From Clostridiales bacterium (GTDB taxonomy: Bacteria; Bacillota; Clostridia; Clostridiales; Clostridiaceae): a stretch of DNA of 64,000 nt. Below the pieces are notes generated by a model. That model did no database searches. It saw only the letters and a program-made list of their open reading frames with translations, and was not told the DNA's origin. Below are positions 18,806 through 27,942 of this stretch, piece after piece. The stretch's first letter is position 1. Each line of letters begins with the position of its first letter. The stretch is taken from positions 1 to 64,000 of the forward strand of contig JAGHEJ010000003.1 of NCBI GenBank assembly GCA_017889345.1. The letters are read 5' to 3'. Made by a program: the position numbers and the translations under genes.

Positions 18806-21800
18806 TTAATCCTTTAATTTTAAAATTTTATCTTTTAAAAATATTGCCTCCATTTTTACGCCATAAATATCAAATAAACTATTGCACTTTTGAAGTTTTT
18901 CTTTAAGTTCACCAATTAAATCTAAACTTACAAATCCCATAATCTCTTTATCAATAAAATCAATTACGTATTTTAAATTAACTTCTATCATTTCTCTATG
19001 TAAATTTAAAAAATCATTTATATAAACTTTAAGTTTTGAAATATTTCTATATGGAGTTTCACTTTTCAAAATTTTTTCAACACTTAAATAAATCTCTAAT
19101 AATTTCTCATCTTCAATAAAGTTTTTATCTCTCTTAAAAATTTCAAAGATTTTTATCCCTTTATTGAAAATATCAAATTGAACATTCTTATAAAAATTAT
19201 AAATCACTTCAAACTTTTCAAAATCTTCTATAATATCCTCATTATTGTTTAAAATTTCCCCAAATTTATTAGAATCGCTACTTATTAAATCATCTATAAT
19301 TCTATCTAATTTTTCTACAATAACTTTTCCTGGATACAATTCATTTTTGTTAAGTATAACTTTAATATCCAAAATCTTAAGTTTTAAATTTTCCAAATCA
19401 TTTTTACATTCATTTAAAAAATCTTGAAAGTTATTAAACAAATATTTCTTGTTAAACATCTCAGAAAACATTCTTTTATAGAAATTAAAATCTTTTTGAC
19501 TTATATCATTTATCCTTTTAATTTCAATTTTGTTTTCAAAACTTTTTGTGTTTATCATAGAAATTATTTCATCAAAATTAAAATTACATAAAACTTTCCC
19601 AATCTTTAATAAATATAAAATCCCAAATACAATATCAACTTTATTAAATCCATAAGGAATATTTCTAAAGTGAAAAATTATCTCAGAAAATTTAAGAATA
19701 TTACTTTCATTTATAAAATTCATAAGCTCATTTAAAAACAAAGAGTTTAACCTAACATTTTCATTTAATTTATCTTCATCATTAAAAATATCAATTAGTT
19801 CCCCAAAAGAAGAAACACATCTATTTACATATGTAAATTTATTGAACCTACAAAATATAAGTTGATTAATAGAGTTTTTAAAAATATCCTTAGCATCAGA
19901 GAAATTTGTATTTAATTTTTCACCATTTACAAACACATAAGAATTTTTAATTGAGTCACAAATTAAAACTCTTATTCTATCTAAACGATTTTTAATTTCT
20001 ATCTCTTTGTTTTCTAAAATTTCATTAAATTTATCTTTAAAATTAGTTTTATTGTACTTTAAAAATTTCTCTAATTTCAAATACAAATTAATTTCTTCAA
20101 CTAAATTTTTATCATCATTTAAATAAACAATAACGTTATTTTCAATACTAGAAATAATTCTTACTGAATCAATATTAAAATTTTCATCATAATTAGTTGT
20201 TAAAATTTTTACCCCAATTAAATTTTTAGAGGAAGTCTTATAATTAATTTCATCTAAGATTTTGTTTATAGAAAAACTTACTTTGTTTTGATATTTAATT
20301 TTAGAGATGCTCCACAACTTATTAAATATTTCATCACACAAAAACTCTTTTATCTCATTAACTTCAACACTAGTTCTAATAATTTTATAATTTATATCTC
20401 TTTCAACTTTTGATAGAAAATAAAATTTATCCCCATCATTATTTACAAATCCTTCGTTTACTAACTTCTTTAAAGAATCATTTATATCTCTCTTGATATT
20501 ACTTTTCTCTCTAAGATCTAAAATCATCAAAGATGAAATTGTATCGATGGTTGGAACAATATTGGGAACATACTTTATTAGAAACAAAATCTTTAAAATG
20601 TTTATATCAAAAGAATTTAAAATCTTATAATCTTTAAGTATGGAAAAAATGTATTGATGATTATGATCTATATAATCAGATATTGGCTCATAAAACATAT
20701 AAAATGGCACAACATTATTTAAATCAAAATCTTTAAAATCACTCAGAATTTTTTGAAAGAAATTTATAAGACTTCTCTCTCCCTTTGAAACGTCATCACT
20801 TATAACATTGTTCTTCGTCATAAAATAAATAACATCTCTAAGAAGATTTATTTGGTAAGAAAGAAATGGATATGTAAAAACAAATTCATCTTTGTCCATA
20901 CTTGAAGCATCAAAATCCGATATTAAATCAAATTTCAAATTATTTTTTATAAAAAATTCTCTATCTTCATAAACCTTACGAAGTCTTTCTATTGAGGAAT
21001 CTTTCTTAAGAAGTAATCTTTTCCCTAAAACCTCATCAATATTTACACTTGATAAATAGAATTTATTTGAAAATCTTCCTTGAATCTTGGAGAAATCATA
21101 TTTTTTATCATTTGTCATAGATAAAATATCCACATGACTTGTAACAATTACAAAAGCCTTTCCATTACATTTGTTTGAAAGCTCCTCTACAATTGTTTGA
21201 AGATTCAAAATCTTATTTACATCTCCAGAAATAAATTGAGATACCTCATCTATCATGAAAACCACATTGTGATTTTCTCCTTTTTCATCTATGTAATCCT
21301 TAACCTTCTGAGAAAATTTCTCAATGTTCATCTTATAATTCTTTTCAACATCTGAAAAATATTTTTCGCTTCTTTCTTCATCAAAATTTTTAACAACACT
21401 TAAAGCTTTAACTACATCATCTTTATAAAAGTAAAACTCATCTCTAACATCTTCCCAAATATGATTTGATAATCTCAAAAATTGAGCTTTGAAACTATAA
21501 AACAAATCCTCTTTTACAAGTTGCTCTTCAAACTCACAAATAAATCCATATTCTTTGGAATATCCTCTCATAAAATTAAATTGATTCACAAAAATATCCA
21601 AAATAGAATCATTCTTTCTATTTTTAGAATCAATATTAAACAAAATCACATCTTTTGAAATCTTAGAAATTTCAAACAAATCATTTTCAATATTTTTAAG
21701 ACAAGGATTATTTTTAATCAAAACATTAAGATTAATATTTTTCAAAATATAATACAAAATTTTCAAAAAATGAGATTTACCACTTCCAAAAAAACCAGAA

Positions 21801-22000
21801 ATCCAAAATCCAATTCCATCATTTTTATTTAAAATGGTATTCCTATAACCATCAACAAACTTCTTAATAAAGGAAAAAATTTCTTCAGTTACAACATACT
21901 CCTCAATTTCTACAAATTCATTTTCCTTATTATCAAAAACCTTAACAACACTTTGAATATCTCTCTCAATATTTTTTACAAATATATCTTTAACAAACAT
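18806..22000 (-). CDS. brxC: BREX P-loop protein BrxC (PglY-like)
   Basis: 1064 residues, a little shorter than typical BrxC (about 1200). It begins VKDIFVKNIERDIQSVVKV, the characteristic BrxC start. Walker A GFFGSGKS lies at 69-76 and Walker B VVFMIDEVSQ at 246-255. The rest is a long, Lys/Asn-rich helical region. BrxC is the large ATPase of BREX phage-defence systems, thought to act with PglX on DNA. Here it heads a two-gene unit with pglX. Upstream lies pgi, whose terminator-like hairpin ends only about 10 bases before this ATG. The ribosome site (AAGAGGG) is squeezed 3-4 bases from the start. Confidence 0.87.
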   Translation of the reverse strand: MFVKDIFVKNIERDIQSVVKVFDNKENEFVEIEEYVVTEEIFSFIKKFVDGYRNTILNKNDGIGFWISGFFGSGKSHFLKILYYILKNINLNVLIKNNPCLKNIENDLFEISKISKDVILFNIDSKNRKNDSILDIFVNQFNFMRGYSKEYGFICEFEEQLVKEDLFYSFKAQFLRLSNHIWEDVRDEFYFYKDDVVKALSVVKNFDEERSEKYFSDVEKNYKMNIEKFSQKVKDYIDEKGENHNVVFMIDEVSQFISGDVNKILNLQTIVEELSNKCNGKAFVIVTSHVDILSMTNDKKYDFSKIQGRFSNKFYLSSVNIDEVLGKRLLLKKDSSIERLRKVYEDREFFIKNNLKFDLISDFDASSMDKDEFVFTYPFLSYQINLLRDVIYFMTKNNVISDDVSKGERSLINFFQKILSDFKDFDLNNVVPFYMFYEPISDYIDHNHQYIFSILKDYKILNSFDINILKILFLIKYVPNIVPTIDTISSLMILDLREKSNIKRDINDSLKKLVNEGFVNNDGDKFYFLSKVERDINYKIIRTSVEVNEIKEFLCDEIFNKLWSISKIKYQNKVSFSINKILDEINYKTSSKNLIGVKILTTNYDENFNIDSVRIISSIENNVIVYLNDDKNLVEEINLYLKLEKFLKYNKTNFKDKFNEILENKEIEIKNRLDRIRVLICDSIKNSYVFVNGEKLNTNFSDAKDIFKNSINQLIFCRFNKFTYVNRCVSSFGELIDIFNDEDKLNENVRLNSLFLNELMNFINESNILKFSEIIFHFRNIPYGFNKVDIVFGILYLLKIGKVLCNFNFDEIISMINTKSFENKIEIKRINDISQKDFNFYKRMFSEMFNKKYLFNNFQDFLNECKNDLENLKLKILDIKVILNKNELYPGKVIVEKLDRIIDDLISSDSNKFGEILNNNEDIIEDFEKFEVIYNFYKNVQFDIFNKGIKIFEIFKRDKNFIEDEKLLEIYLSVEKILKSETPYRNISKLKVYINDFLNLHREMIEVNLKYVIDFIDKEIMGFVSLDLIGELKEKLQKCNSLFDIYGVKMEAIFLKDKILKLKD

Positions 22001-22010
22001 ATGCCCTCTT

Positions 22011-22050
22011 AAAAAATGACAACTTATAAAAATTATAAGTTGCCATTTTT
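22011..22050 (-). terminator. Terminator-like hairpin between pgi and brxC
   Basis: On the minus strand AAAAATGGCAACTTATA pairs with TATAAGTTGTCATTTTT with one mismatch, and a T run ends at about 22011. It would end pgi transcription. The brxC ATG is at 22000, so either a promoter lies inside this structure or brxC depends on read-through. Confidence 0.75.
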
Positions 22051-22060
22051 GAAATTAAAA

Positions 22061-23413
22061 TTATAATCTTTTCTCAAGCTCGCTCTTTAAGTCTTCAAAT
22101 CCTTTTTTACCTAAAAGAGCAAACATATTTTTCTTGTAGCTTTCAACACCCTCTTGGTTAAATGGATTTATCGCTGACAAGTGACCACTAATAGCACAAG
22201 CTTTTTCAAAGAAATAAATCATATAACCAATATTGTAAGCATCTATCTTTGGAAGATTTACAACCATATTTGGAACACCACCATCAACATGGGCAAGTAA
22301 AGTTCCTTGGAAAGCTTTCTTATTTACAAAATCAACAGTTTTTCCAGTTAAATAATTTAAACCGTCAATATCTCCATCCATTTCTTTTATAGTAAGATCC
22401 TTTAATGGAGATTGAACATTTATAACTGTTTCCATTAAATTTCTCATTCCATCTTGAATATATTGTCCGAGAGAATGTAAATCTGTAGATAATGATACAG
22501 AAGATGGATAAATTCCTCTCTTATCTTTTCCTTCACTCTCTCCAAATAATTGTTTCCACCACTCATTAAAGAATACCAAAGCTGGCTCATAAGAAGCTAA
22601 AATTTCAGTTGTATATCCTTTTCTATATAAAATGTTTCTTATAGCTGCATATCTACAACAATCATTTTCTAAAACATCATCATTATCAAAATCTTTAACA
22701 GCATCTTGAGCACCTTTCATAAGGCTATCAATATCAACACCAGAAACTGCAATCGGTAAAAGTCCAACAGGAGTTAAAACAGAAAATCTTCCACCAACAT
22801 CATCAGGAATTATAAAAGTTTCATACCCTTCAGCATCAGAAAGGCTCTTAAGAGCTCCTTTTTCCTTATCCGTTGTAGCAATTATTCTTTCCTTAGCTCC
22901 TTCTTTTCCATATTTATTTTCCAATAATTCCTTGAAAAATCTAAAAGCTAAAGCCGGCTCAGTTGTAGTTCCTGACTTAGAAATTACATTAACATAAATA
23001 TTTTTATCTTTTACAAACTCTAATAGATCGCTTAAATAAGTTGAACTTATGCTATTTCCTGCAAAAAATATTTGAGGACCTTTTCTCTCATCTTTACTTA
23101 AGTAGTTAAAAAATGTGCTATTCAAAGATTCAATGCAAGCTTTAGCTCCTAAATATGATCCACCAATTCCTATTACAATTAAAACTTCTGCTTCATTTCT
23201 AATTTTTTCAGCAACTTTCTTAAGTCTAGCATACTCTTCTTTATCATAGTCATTTGGTAAATTAATCCAACCTAAGAAATCACTACCAACACCAGTCTTA
23301 GTTTTTAAAAGTTCATTAGCTAGTTTAACTTGAGGAGATATTGTTAATAGCTCTTCATAACTTATATAATTACCTAGCTTACTATCATCAAATTTTAATT
23401 TTGAAAAAGACAT
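22061..23413 (-). CDS. pgi: Glucose-6-phosphate isomerase
   Basis: 450 residues from the ATG at 23413, which is preceded by AAGGGGTG at proper distance. A longer in-frame start adds 12 residues without a ribosome site. The family length in Firmicutes is about 450. It interconverts glucose 6-phosphate and fructose 6-phosphate in glycolysis. Motifs: [13 protein letters not shown], the sugar-phosphate loop [12 protein letters not shown], the PGI signature [25 protein letters not shown] and a C-terminal [13 protein letters not shown]. It appears to be monocistronic or to share a transcript with the small upstream gene. Confidence 0.97.
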   Translation of the reverse strand: MSFSKLKFDDSKLGNYISYEELLTISPQVKLANELLKTKTGVGSDFLGWINLPNDYDKEEYARLKKVAEKIRNEAEVLIVIGIGGSYLGAKACIESLNSTFFNYLSKDERKGPQIFFAGNSISSTYLSDLLEFVKDKNIYVNVISKSGTTTEPALAFRFFKELLENKYGKEGAKERIIATTDKEKGALKSLSDAEGYETFIIPDDVGGRFSVLTPVGLLPIAVSGVDIDSLMKGAQDAVKDFDNDDVLENDCCRYAAIRNILYRKGYTTEILASYEPALVFFNEWWKQLFGESEGKDKRGIYPSSVSLSTDLHSLGQYIQDGMRNLMETVINVQSPLKDLTIKEMDGDIDGLNYLTGKTVDFVNKKAFQGTLLAHVDGGVPNMVVNLPKIDAYNIGYMIYFFEKACAISGHLSAINPFNQEGVESYKKNMFALLGKKGFEDLKSELEKRL

Positions 23414-23482
23414 ATGTATAACACCCCTTAAGATTTTTATAATAAACATACTTATTATATGTTTAATTCAAATTATTATATA

Positions 23483-23668
23483 TTATTTTAAAATAACCTT
23501 CGTTAAAAACAGAGTAAACAAAAAATAGATAAAAACTATTAAAAATGCAAATGGAAGTATAACCTTATAGGCAGACTTTACCAACAACCAAAAATCTTGT
23601 TTATCCATATCAAATTTTTCTTGTTGCTCTTTAAATTTTTTATCCTCCGGATTTTTCTTTAAAAACAT
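23483..23668 (-). CDS. Small single-pass membrane protein
   Basis: 61 residues. A charged N-terminal half (KKNPEDKKFKEQQEKF) is followed by one transmembrane segment (VILPFAFLIVFIYFLFTLFL, about residues 36-55) and a short Lys tail. AAAGGG lies at about 6 bases from the ATG. No family recognised. It sits just upstream of pgi on the same strand, but there is no functional hint linking the two. Confidence 0.55.
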   Translation of the reverse strand: MFLKKNPEDKKFKEQQEKFDMDKQDFWLLVKSAYKVILPFAFLIVFIYFLFTLFLTKVILK

Positions 23669-23750
23669 ATCAACCCTTTATCCTCTTAAAAATATTTCCT
23701 TAACAATAATTATAATTTAATTTAAACAAAAAACACAACAAGAATTTAGA

Positions 23751-23787
23751 TATATAAAAAGTTGATAGAACTATTCTCCATCAACTT
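23751..23787 (-). terminator. Terminator of the ABC/LiaF-like operon
   Basis: Stem AAGTTGAT-AGA/TCT-ATCAACTT with a 2-nt bulge and a 5-nt loop, with a T-rich tract on the minus strand below 23760. It lies 7 bases past the stop of the LiaF-like gene. Confidence 0.7.
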
Positions 23788-23793
23788 ACCTTT

Positions 23794-24438
23794 TTAACCT
23801 ATATCAATTGTGCTTAAAATATTTTTAAGCTTAATATTTACAACCTTATTATTTGGCATATCTATTTTTCGTAAATACTGACCATTTACAACTATACTCC
23901 AACTAGGATTTAAATTTATTTTAATATTACTCATAAAGGATGAAATATAAAAATCAACTGAATTATTATTTACAATTTGAGAATTATCAAAATTTAAAGT
24001 AATATCCGAAAATAATCCATTTGCTTTAACGTATAAAAGATCTGTTGAAACATTATCAATTACAACTTGAGAAAATCTTTCCTTGACAAATACATTATCT
24101 CTACTATCTTTAAATACTCCCTTTTTATTAACTAATACATTTGACTTAACAAACATCATATAAAGTCCTACCAAAATAAATGCAATAGACAAAATAACTT
24201 TTATAGAAATTCCCAAATAATATGGTAGCATTAATAATATTAATAAATATCCAAGCCATTTTATCTTTGAAATTTCTGTAAATGTATTTCCTATATATAC
24301 AAGCAATATGGCTATAGTTATATTTATAATTCCAAAGAATCCAATATAAATAATATCCATACTCCAAAGTATAAATATTATCCCTAATAATATAAACAAT
24401 AAGCCCCTAGAAAAATATTTATCATTTAAATTCACCAA
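23794..24438 (-). CDS. LiaF-like membrane protein
   Basis: 214 residues. Four or five hydrophobic segments fill residues about 10-115. They are followed by a soluble C-terminal region with the repeated strand pattern of the LiaF C-terminal / cell-wall-active-antibiotics-response domain (FSDITLNFDN, FMSNIKINLNPSW). LiaF proteins repress a two-component envelope stress system in Bacillus, but no histidine kinase or regulator is adjacent. The start is a TTG at 24438, 7 bases after TTTGGAG. It is the last gene of the operon that holds an ABC-2 exporter, which favours an envelope role. Confidence 0.65.
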   Translation of the reverse strand: MVNLNDKYFSRGLLFILLGIIFILWSMDIIYIGFFGIINITIAILLVYIGNTFTEISKIKWLGYLLILLMLPYYLGISIKVILSIAFILVGLYMMFVKSNVLVNKKGVFKDSRDNVFVKERFSQVVIDNVSTDLLYVKANGLFSDITLNFDNSQIVNNNSVDFYISSFMSNIKINLNPSWSIVVNGQYLRKIDMPNNKVVNIKLKNILSTIDIG

Positions 24439-24473
24439 TAACCAACTCCAAATTTTAAAATCATTTTTATTGT

Positions 24474-25697
24474 CTACCCATTCTTGACTAATTTATTTTC
24501 TCCCTTACCTTTAAATTTAATCATAAATCTAAAGACTTTTATATTAATAACAACAAGAATTAAGATTGTTAAAATCATTATAAAACACAATACAATTTCA
24601 TTTAACAAATTATTTGATAAATTTACAATACTTAAAAATGGTGTAAATAACGGAAAATATACTAAATTTTTCAAGAAATAACTTTGTGGTAATTGTAGAG
24701 ATAAAATTGAGATAAAATATGACAATGAAATCATAAAAATAACAGGAATGGATGCAATAGATAAATTTTCAGTTTTATCAATAATAAAACCTATAAACAA
24801 GAAAATAAGACTATAAATTACAAATCCAAATACAAAATACAAAATATATCTAAAAATAAACACATAATCAAATCGTATTATACTCGTTATAAATGGAAAT
24901 TTTAATGAGTTCAACAAACTTAAAGTTAAAAATAATACCGATAAAAAATAAACAATTTGAATAAACGCAACTAACGTTACTCCAATTATCTTACCTAAGA
25001 TTATATTTGATAATCTAACTTTAGTCAAAAGAATTTCTACTATCTTTGAATTTTTTTCAATGTTTGAATTTAAACTCAAAAATTGTCCATAAATTACAAA
25101 AATCATATAAGACATCATCATTAATATAATTGGAAGAGCAAACTTTTTAAATATATTTATGATTTTATTGTTATTTAATGACATATTTTCTATTTTATAT
25201 TTAACCAAAATATTTTCTAGTTTGTCTTTGTCTATATTTAAATTTTCATCAACCCATTTGTTAAAAATAAATCTATCTAATACAAATTTAATTTCCGGAA
25301 GATCTATTGAAGTTATAATTTCTATATTTTTAGAATTATTAACAAATACATAACCATCAACAATTCCCTGTTTTAAATCCTCATTTAATTTATTTTTTGA
25401 TGTATTTTCCCCTAAAAATTCAAAATAATATTCTCCATCTATAAATCCAGAGTCCTTTAAACTTTTCATATATATATTTAAATCTAAATGATTATCAAAA
25501 ATATAATTTTTATCGTCAACTAAATAAATTAAATATTCTTTCTTATGATTAAAAACATTTAATTTGAAAATTAAATCAGGTAGTAAAACTCCAAATAAAA
25601 TTAAAATAGTCATAACAAGAGTAAATATTTTAAAAAAACCTTTAGTTACAATATCTCTAAAAGTATAGCCAGCTATTATCAAAGTTTTCTTAATCAT
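24474..25697 (-). CDS. ABC-2 type transporter permease
   Basis: About 407 residues from the ATG at 25697, placed 6 bases after GGTG. A first segment (residues about 15-38) is followed by a large extracellular domain, then five transmembrane segments from about residue 190 on, the NatB/ABC-2 layout. It should pair with the ATPase encoded 1 base upstream. The substrate is not evident; related pairs export sodium, antibiotics or peptides. The operon also encodes two secreted Ser/Arg-rich proteins, so a role in their export or in defence against envelope damage is possible but unproven. Confidence 0.85.
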   Translation of the reverse strand: MIKKTLIIAGYTFRDIVTKGFFKIFTLVMTILILFGVLLPDLIFKLNVFNHKKEYLIYLVDDKNYIFDNHLDLNIYMKSLKDSGFIDGEYYFEFLGENTSKNKLNEDLKQGIVDGYVFVNNSKNIEIITSIDLPEIKFVLDRFIFNKWVDENLNIDKDKLENILVKYKIENMSLNNNKIINIFKKFALPIILMMMSYMIFVIYGQFLSLNSNIEKNSKIVEILLTKVRLSNIILGKIIGVTLVAFIQIVYFLSVLFLTLSLLNSLKFPFITSIIRFDYVFIFRYILYFVFGFVIYSLIFLFIGFIIDKTENLSIASIPVIFMISLSYFISILSLQLPQSYFLKNLVYFPLFTPFLSIVNLSNNLLNEIVLCFIMILTILILVVINIKVFRFMIKFKGKGENKLVKNG

Positions 25698-25698
25698 A

Positions 25699-26586
25699 CT
25701 AATCACCAGCCATATCTAAAAAAATTTCATGTAATGATCTATATTTAAGAGTAAAACTTAAAATTTTCACTCTATTATTAAACAATATATTAATTATTGA
25801 GTTAGATATATTTTCACTAATCAAATCAATTTCATATAAATTGTTGTTCCTAGTAATTTTTATAACACCATATACATTTAAATCTGGTAAATTTCCTTCA
25901 ATTTCTAAAACTAATTTCTTTCGTCCATATGACTTTTTAATCTCTAAAAGATCTCCTTCTAATACTTGATTACCGTTTTTCATAATAGAAATTCTCTTAC
26001 AAAATTCTTCTGCATAAAACATTTGATGAGTTGAAAAAAGTATATACTTTCCCTTTTTCATAAATTCAACAACTATATTTCTTAAAATTTCTGAGTTTAT
26101 AGGATCAAGTCCACTAAATGGTTCATCAAAAATAATAATCTCTGGATCATGTATTATTGTTGATATTATTTGTACCTTTTGTTGATTTCCCTTCGATAAG
26201 GTATCCAATCTCTTATTTAAATAACTATCAATTTGAAATCTTTCAGCCCAATAAGAAATTCTCTTTTTACATTCACTTAGTTTAAATCCAGATAATCTTG
26301 AAAAATATATAAGTTGATCTTTAACAGTATTTTTATAATAAAGACTCTTTTCTTCAGGTAAATATCCTATTTTAGTTTTAATGGTGCTTAAAGGATTACC
26401 TTTAAACACCACTTGTCCATCATCTTTAGATATTATATTTAAAATCATTCTAATCATAGTCGTTTTACCTGCACCATTTCGTCCTAAAATTCCATAAACT
26501 TGTCCCGGCTCAACTCTAAAATTCACATTATTTACAACTCTTCTTTCACCATAAGTTTTACATAAACCATTAACAATTAAACTCAT
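25699..26586 (-). CDS. ABC transporter ATP-binding protein (ABC-2/NatA type)
   Basis: 295 residues. Walker A GRNGAGKTT at about 35-43, Q loop YLPEEKSLY, a modified ABC signature LSKGNQQKVQ and Walker B IIIFDEPFSGLDP, followed by the H loop STHQMFYAEEF. A C-terminal extension of about 80 residues is usual for NatA-like subunits. It drives the permease encoded immediately downstream. The ribosome site (GGTG) is weak, consistent with translational coupling to the gene ending 14 bases upstream. Confidence 0.93.
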   Translation of the reverse strand: MSLIVNGLCKTYGERRVVNNVNFRVEPGQVYGILGRNGAGKTTMIRMILNIISKDDGQVVFKGNPLSTIKTKIGYLPEEKSLYYKNTVKDQLIYFSRLSGFKLSECKKRISYWAERFQIDSYLNKRLDTLSKGNQQKVQIISTIIHDPEIIIFDEPFSGLDPINSEILRNIVVEFMKKGKYILFSTHQMFYAEEFCKRISIMKNGNQVLEGDLLEIKKSYGRKKLVLEIEGNLPDLNVYGVIKITRNNNLYEIDLISENISNSIINILFNNRVKILSFTLKYRSLHEIFLDMAGD

Positions 26587-26600
26587 AATACACCATAAAT

Positions 26601-27206
26601 CTATTGAGTTATATCAATTCCATAATTTTCTTTGTAATAATCAATAATTGTTTGCTCTGCTTCTGGAATTTCTTTCTCTTGGAAATAATATCTCTTATTT
26701 GTTAAATCTTCTTGTACACTTTGATCAATTTCCGCTTGCTGTTTTTGAAGGTCTCTAAATCCTGTTTGCTGAATAAGTCCTCCAACAACTCCTGCAACTA
26801 ATGCTCCACTCGATACAAGTCCAGTTACAATAAGTGTTTTATTTAATGGATGTTGTGATTTTTGTATCTCAAGTTCTCTTTGGTTCTCTAAAGTTTGTAA
26901 TCTTTGAGATAAACTAGCTAAATTTTGTGAGGTTGATGGTAATCTTGATGGAGCTGTACTTATTCTACTTCCAGTTGAAATACTTGAACTTATACTTGAA
27001 GTTCTATTTGGTAAAGTATTTCTTCCACCAATATTTCTATTTAAATTAGATCTAGTAGCTCTACTTACAACACTTCCAACTCTACCCATACTTGCACTTG
27101 CTCTATCTCCAGAATATACACAAGGCATAGTAACACATAAACTCGCAAGAGTTCCCAAAGATATCGCCTTATTACGTTCTATTTTAAATTTTAATTTATT
27201 CCCCAT
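26601..27206 (-). CDS. Secreted Ser/Arg-rich membrane protein, paralogue A
   Basis: 201 residues from the ATG at 27206, preceded by AGGAGAG; a longer reading that overlaps the upstream gene lacks a ribosome site. Residues 1-38 are a signal peptide (basic start, hydrophobic core, cleavage near RASA). Residues 39-95 are Ser/Arg/Thr/Asn-rich with SRLPSTS at 88-94. A short coiled coil (about 96-117) precedes a transmembrane segment at about 122-145. The C-terminal tail is charged, Gln/Glu-rich and ends in Tyr-rich helices. It shares layout and the SRLPSTS motif with the gene 4 bases upstream, so the two are diverged duplicates. Function unknown. Confidence 0.75.
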   Translation of the reverse strand: MGNKLKFKIERNKAISLGTLASLCVTMPCVYSGDRASASMGRVGSVVSRATRSNLNRNIGGRNTLPNRTSSISSSISTGSRISTAPSRLPSTSQNLASLSQRLQTLENQRELEIQKSQHPLNKTLIVTGLVSSGALVAGVVGGLIQQTGFRDLQKQQAEIDQSVQEDLTNKRYYFQEKEIPEAEQTIIDYYKENYGIDITQ

Positions 27207-27210
27207 AATT

Positions 27211-27777
27211 CTACTCTCCTGTACCGATATTAAATCCTGGAGTTGGTTTACTTTGCTCATTTTTTTTCATAGGATTTTTATATTTATCTGGTAGTGGAAC
27301 TCCCCATTTAGCAAATAAATCACTCATATACTTTTCTCTCTCATCATAAAAAGAATTATAAGTTCTTTCTACAACATCCTCATATGTTTTCTTAGTTTGA
27401 TTATATTGATCTTGAGTTAAACCAAGTCCAACAGCTGTACCAATAACGCTCACACCTGCAACTCCTAATGATATACCTGCTAAAACTTTCTCTCCTCTAC
27501 TTGGAGTATATCTAACTGATGATGTAGGTAAAGAAGTTGAAGGCAACCTACTTCCTGAAATTCCTCCAGCATTTAAATTTGTAGTATTTAATCGTGGTGT
27601 ATTAATTCTACTACTAGCTATACTACTAGATGCTCCAGCAACTCTAGGTAAAACTCTTGGTCCAACAGATGCTTTTACTACAACTCCACCACTTCCTATA
27701 GCATTTACTACCATAGGAGAAGCTGCCAACATAGCAATGCTTTTAGACAACTTTTTCCTAATACCCCTGTATGACAT
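27211..27777 (-). CDS. Secreted Ser/Arg-rich membrane protein, paralogue B
   Basis: 188 residues behind a strong AGGAGG site. Signal peptide in residues 1-36 (RKKLSKS start, cleavage near VVKA). A Ser/Arg/Thr/Asn-rich stretch at 37-95 contains SRLPSTS at 76-82. A Gly-rich transmembrane segment lies at about 97-120, followed by a charged Tyr/Gln/Lys tail ending in a Lys/Pro-rich segment. It is the first gene of the operon that continues with its paralogue, an ABC-2 exporter and a LiaF-like protein. With both a signal peptide and an internal membrane segment, the Ser/Arg region should face outside. No known domain recognised. Confidence 0.75.
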   Translation of the reverse strand: MSYRGIRKKLSKSIAMLAASPMVVNAIGSGGVVVKASVGPRVLPRVAGASSSIASSRINTPRLNTTNLNAGGISGSRLPSTSLPTSSVRYTPSRGEKVLAGISLGVAGVSVIGTAVGLGLTQDQYNQTKKTYEDVVERTYNSFYDEREKYMSDLFAKWGVPLPDKYKNPMKKNEQSKPTPGFNIGTGE

Positions 27778-27881
27778 ATATCCTCCTAAAACATTTAAAA
27801 CATTAATTAATATTTAAGATTTTAGTTTTTAATAGATTATCGTGTAAAAATAATAATTCTTTACATTTACCAAAATTTTTT

Positions 27882-27901
27882 TGTAACACTACGATGTTAC
27901 A
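27882..27901. promoter_or_regulatory. Candidate operator palindrome between divergent genes
   Basis: TGTAACA-N6-TGTTACA, perfect 7-bp arms, lies between the start of the secreted-protein operon (27777, minus) and the 27943 gene (plus). It overlaps a possible plus-strand -35 (TTGTAA at 27881, 17-base spacer, AATAAT at 27904). The arm spacing differs from the hcp operator at 50693, so the regulator is probably not the same. Confidence 0.4.
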
Positions 27902-27942
27902 TAAATAATATAAAATTATTAATAATTTTTTAGAGGTTTATT

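Noticed and set aside
15327-22000. Prophage or plasmid island as the source of brxC-pglX
   Set aside because: No integrase, transposase, direct repeats or tRNA boundary nearby; flanks are housekeeping and cell-wall genes.
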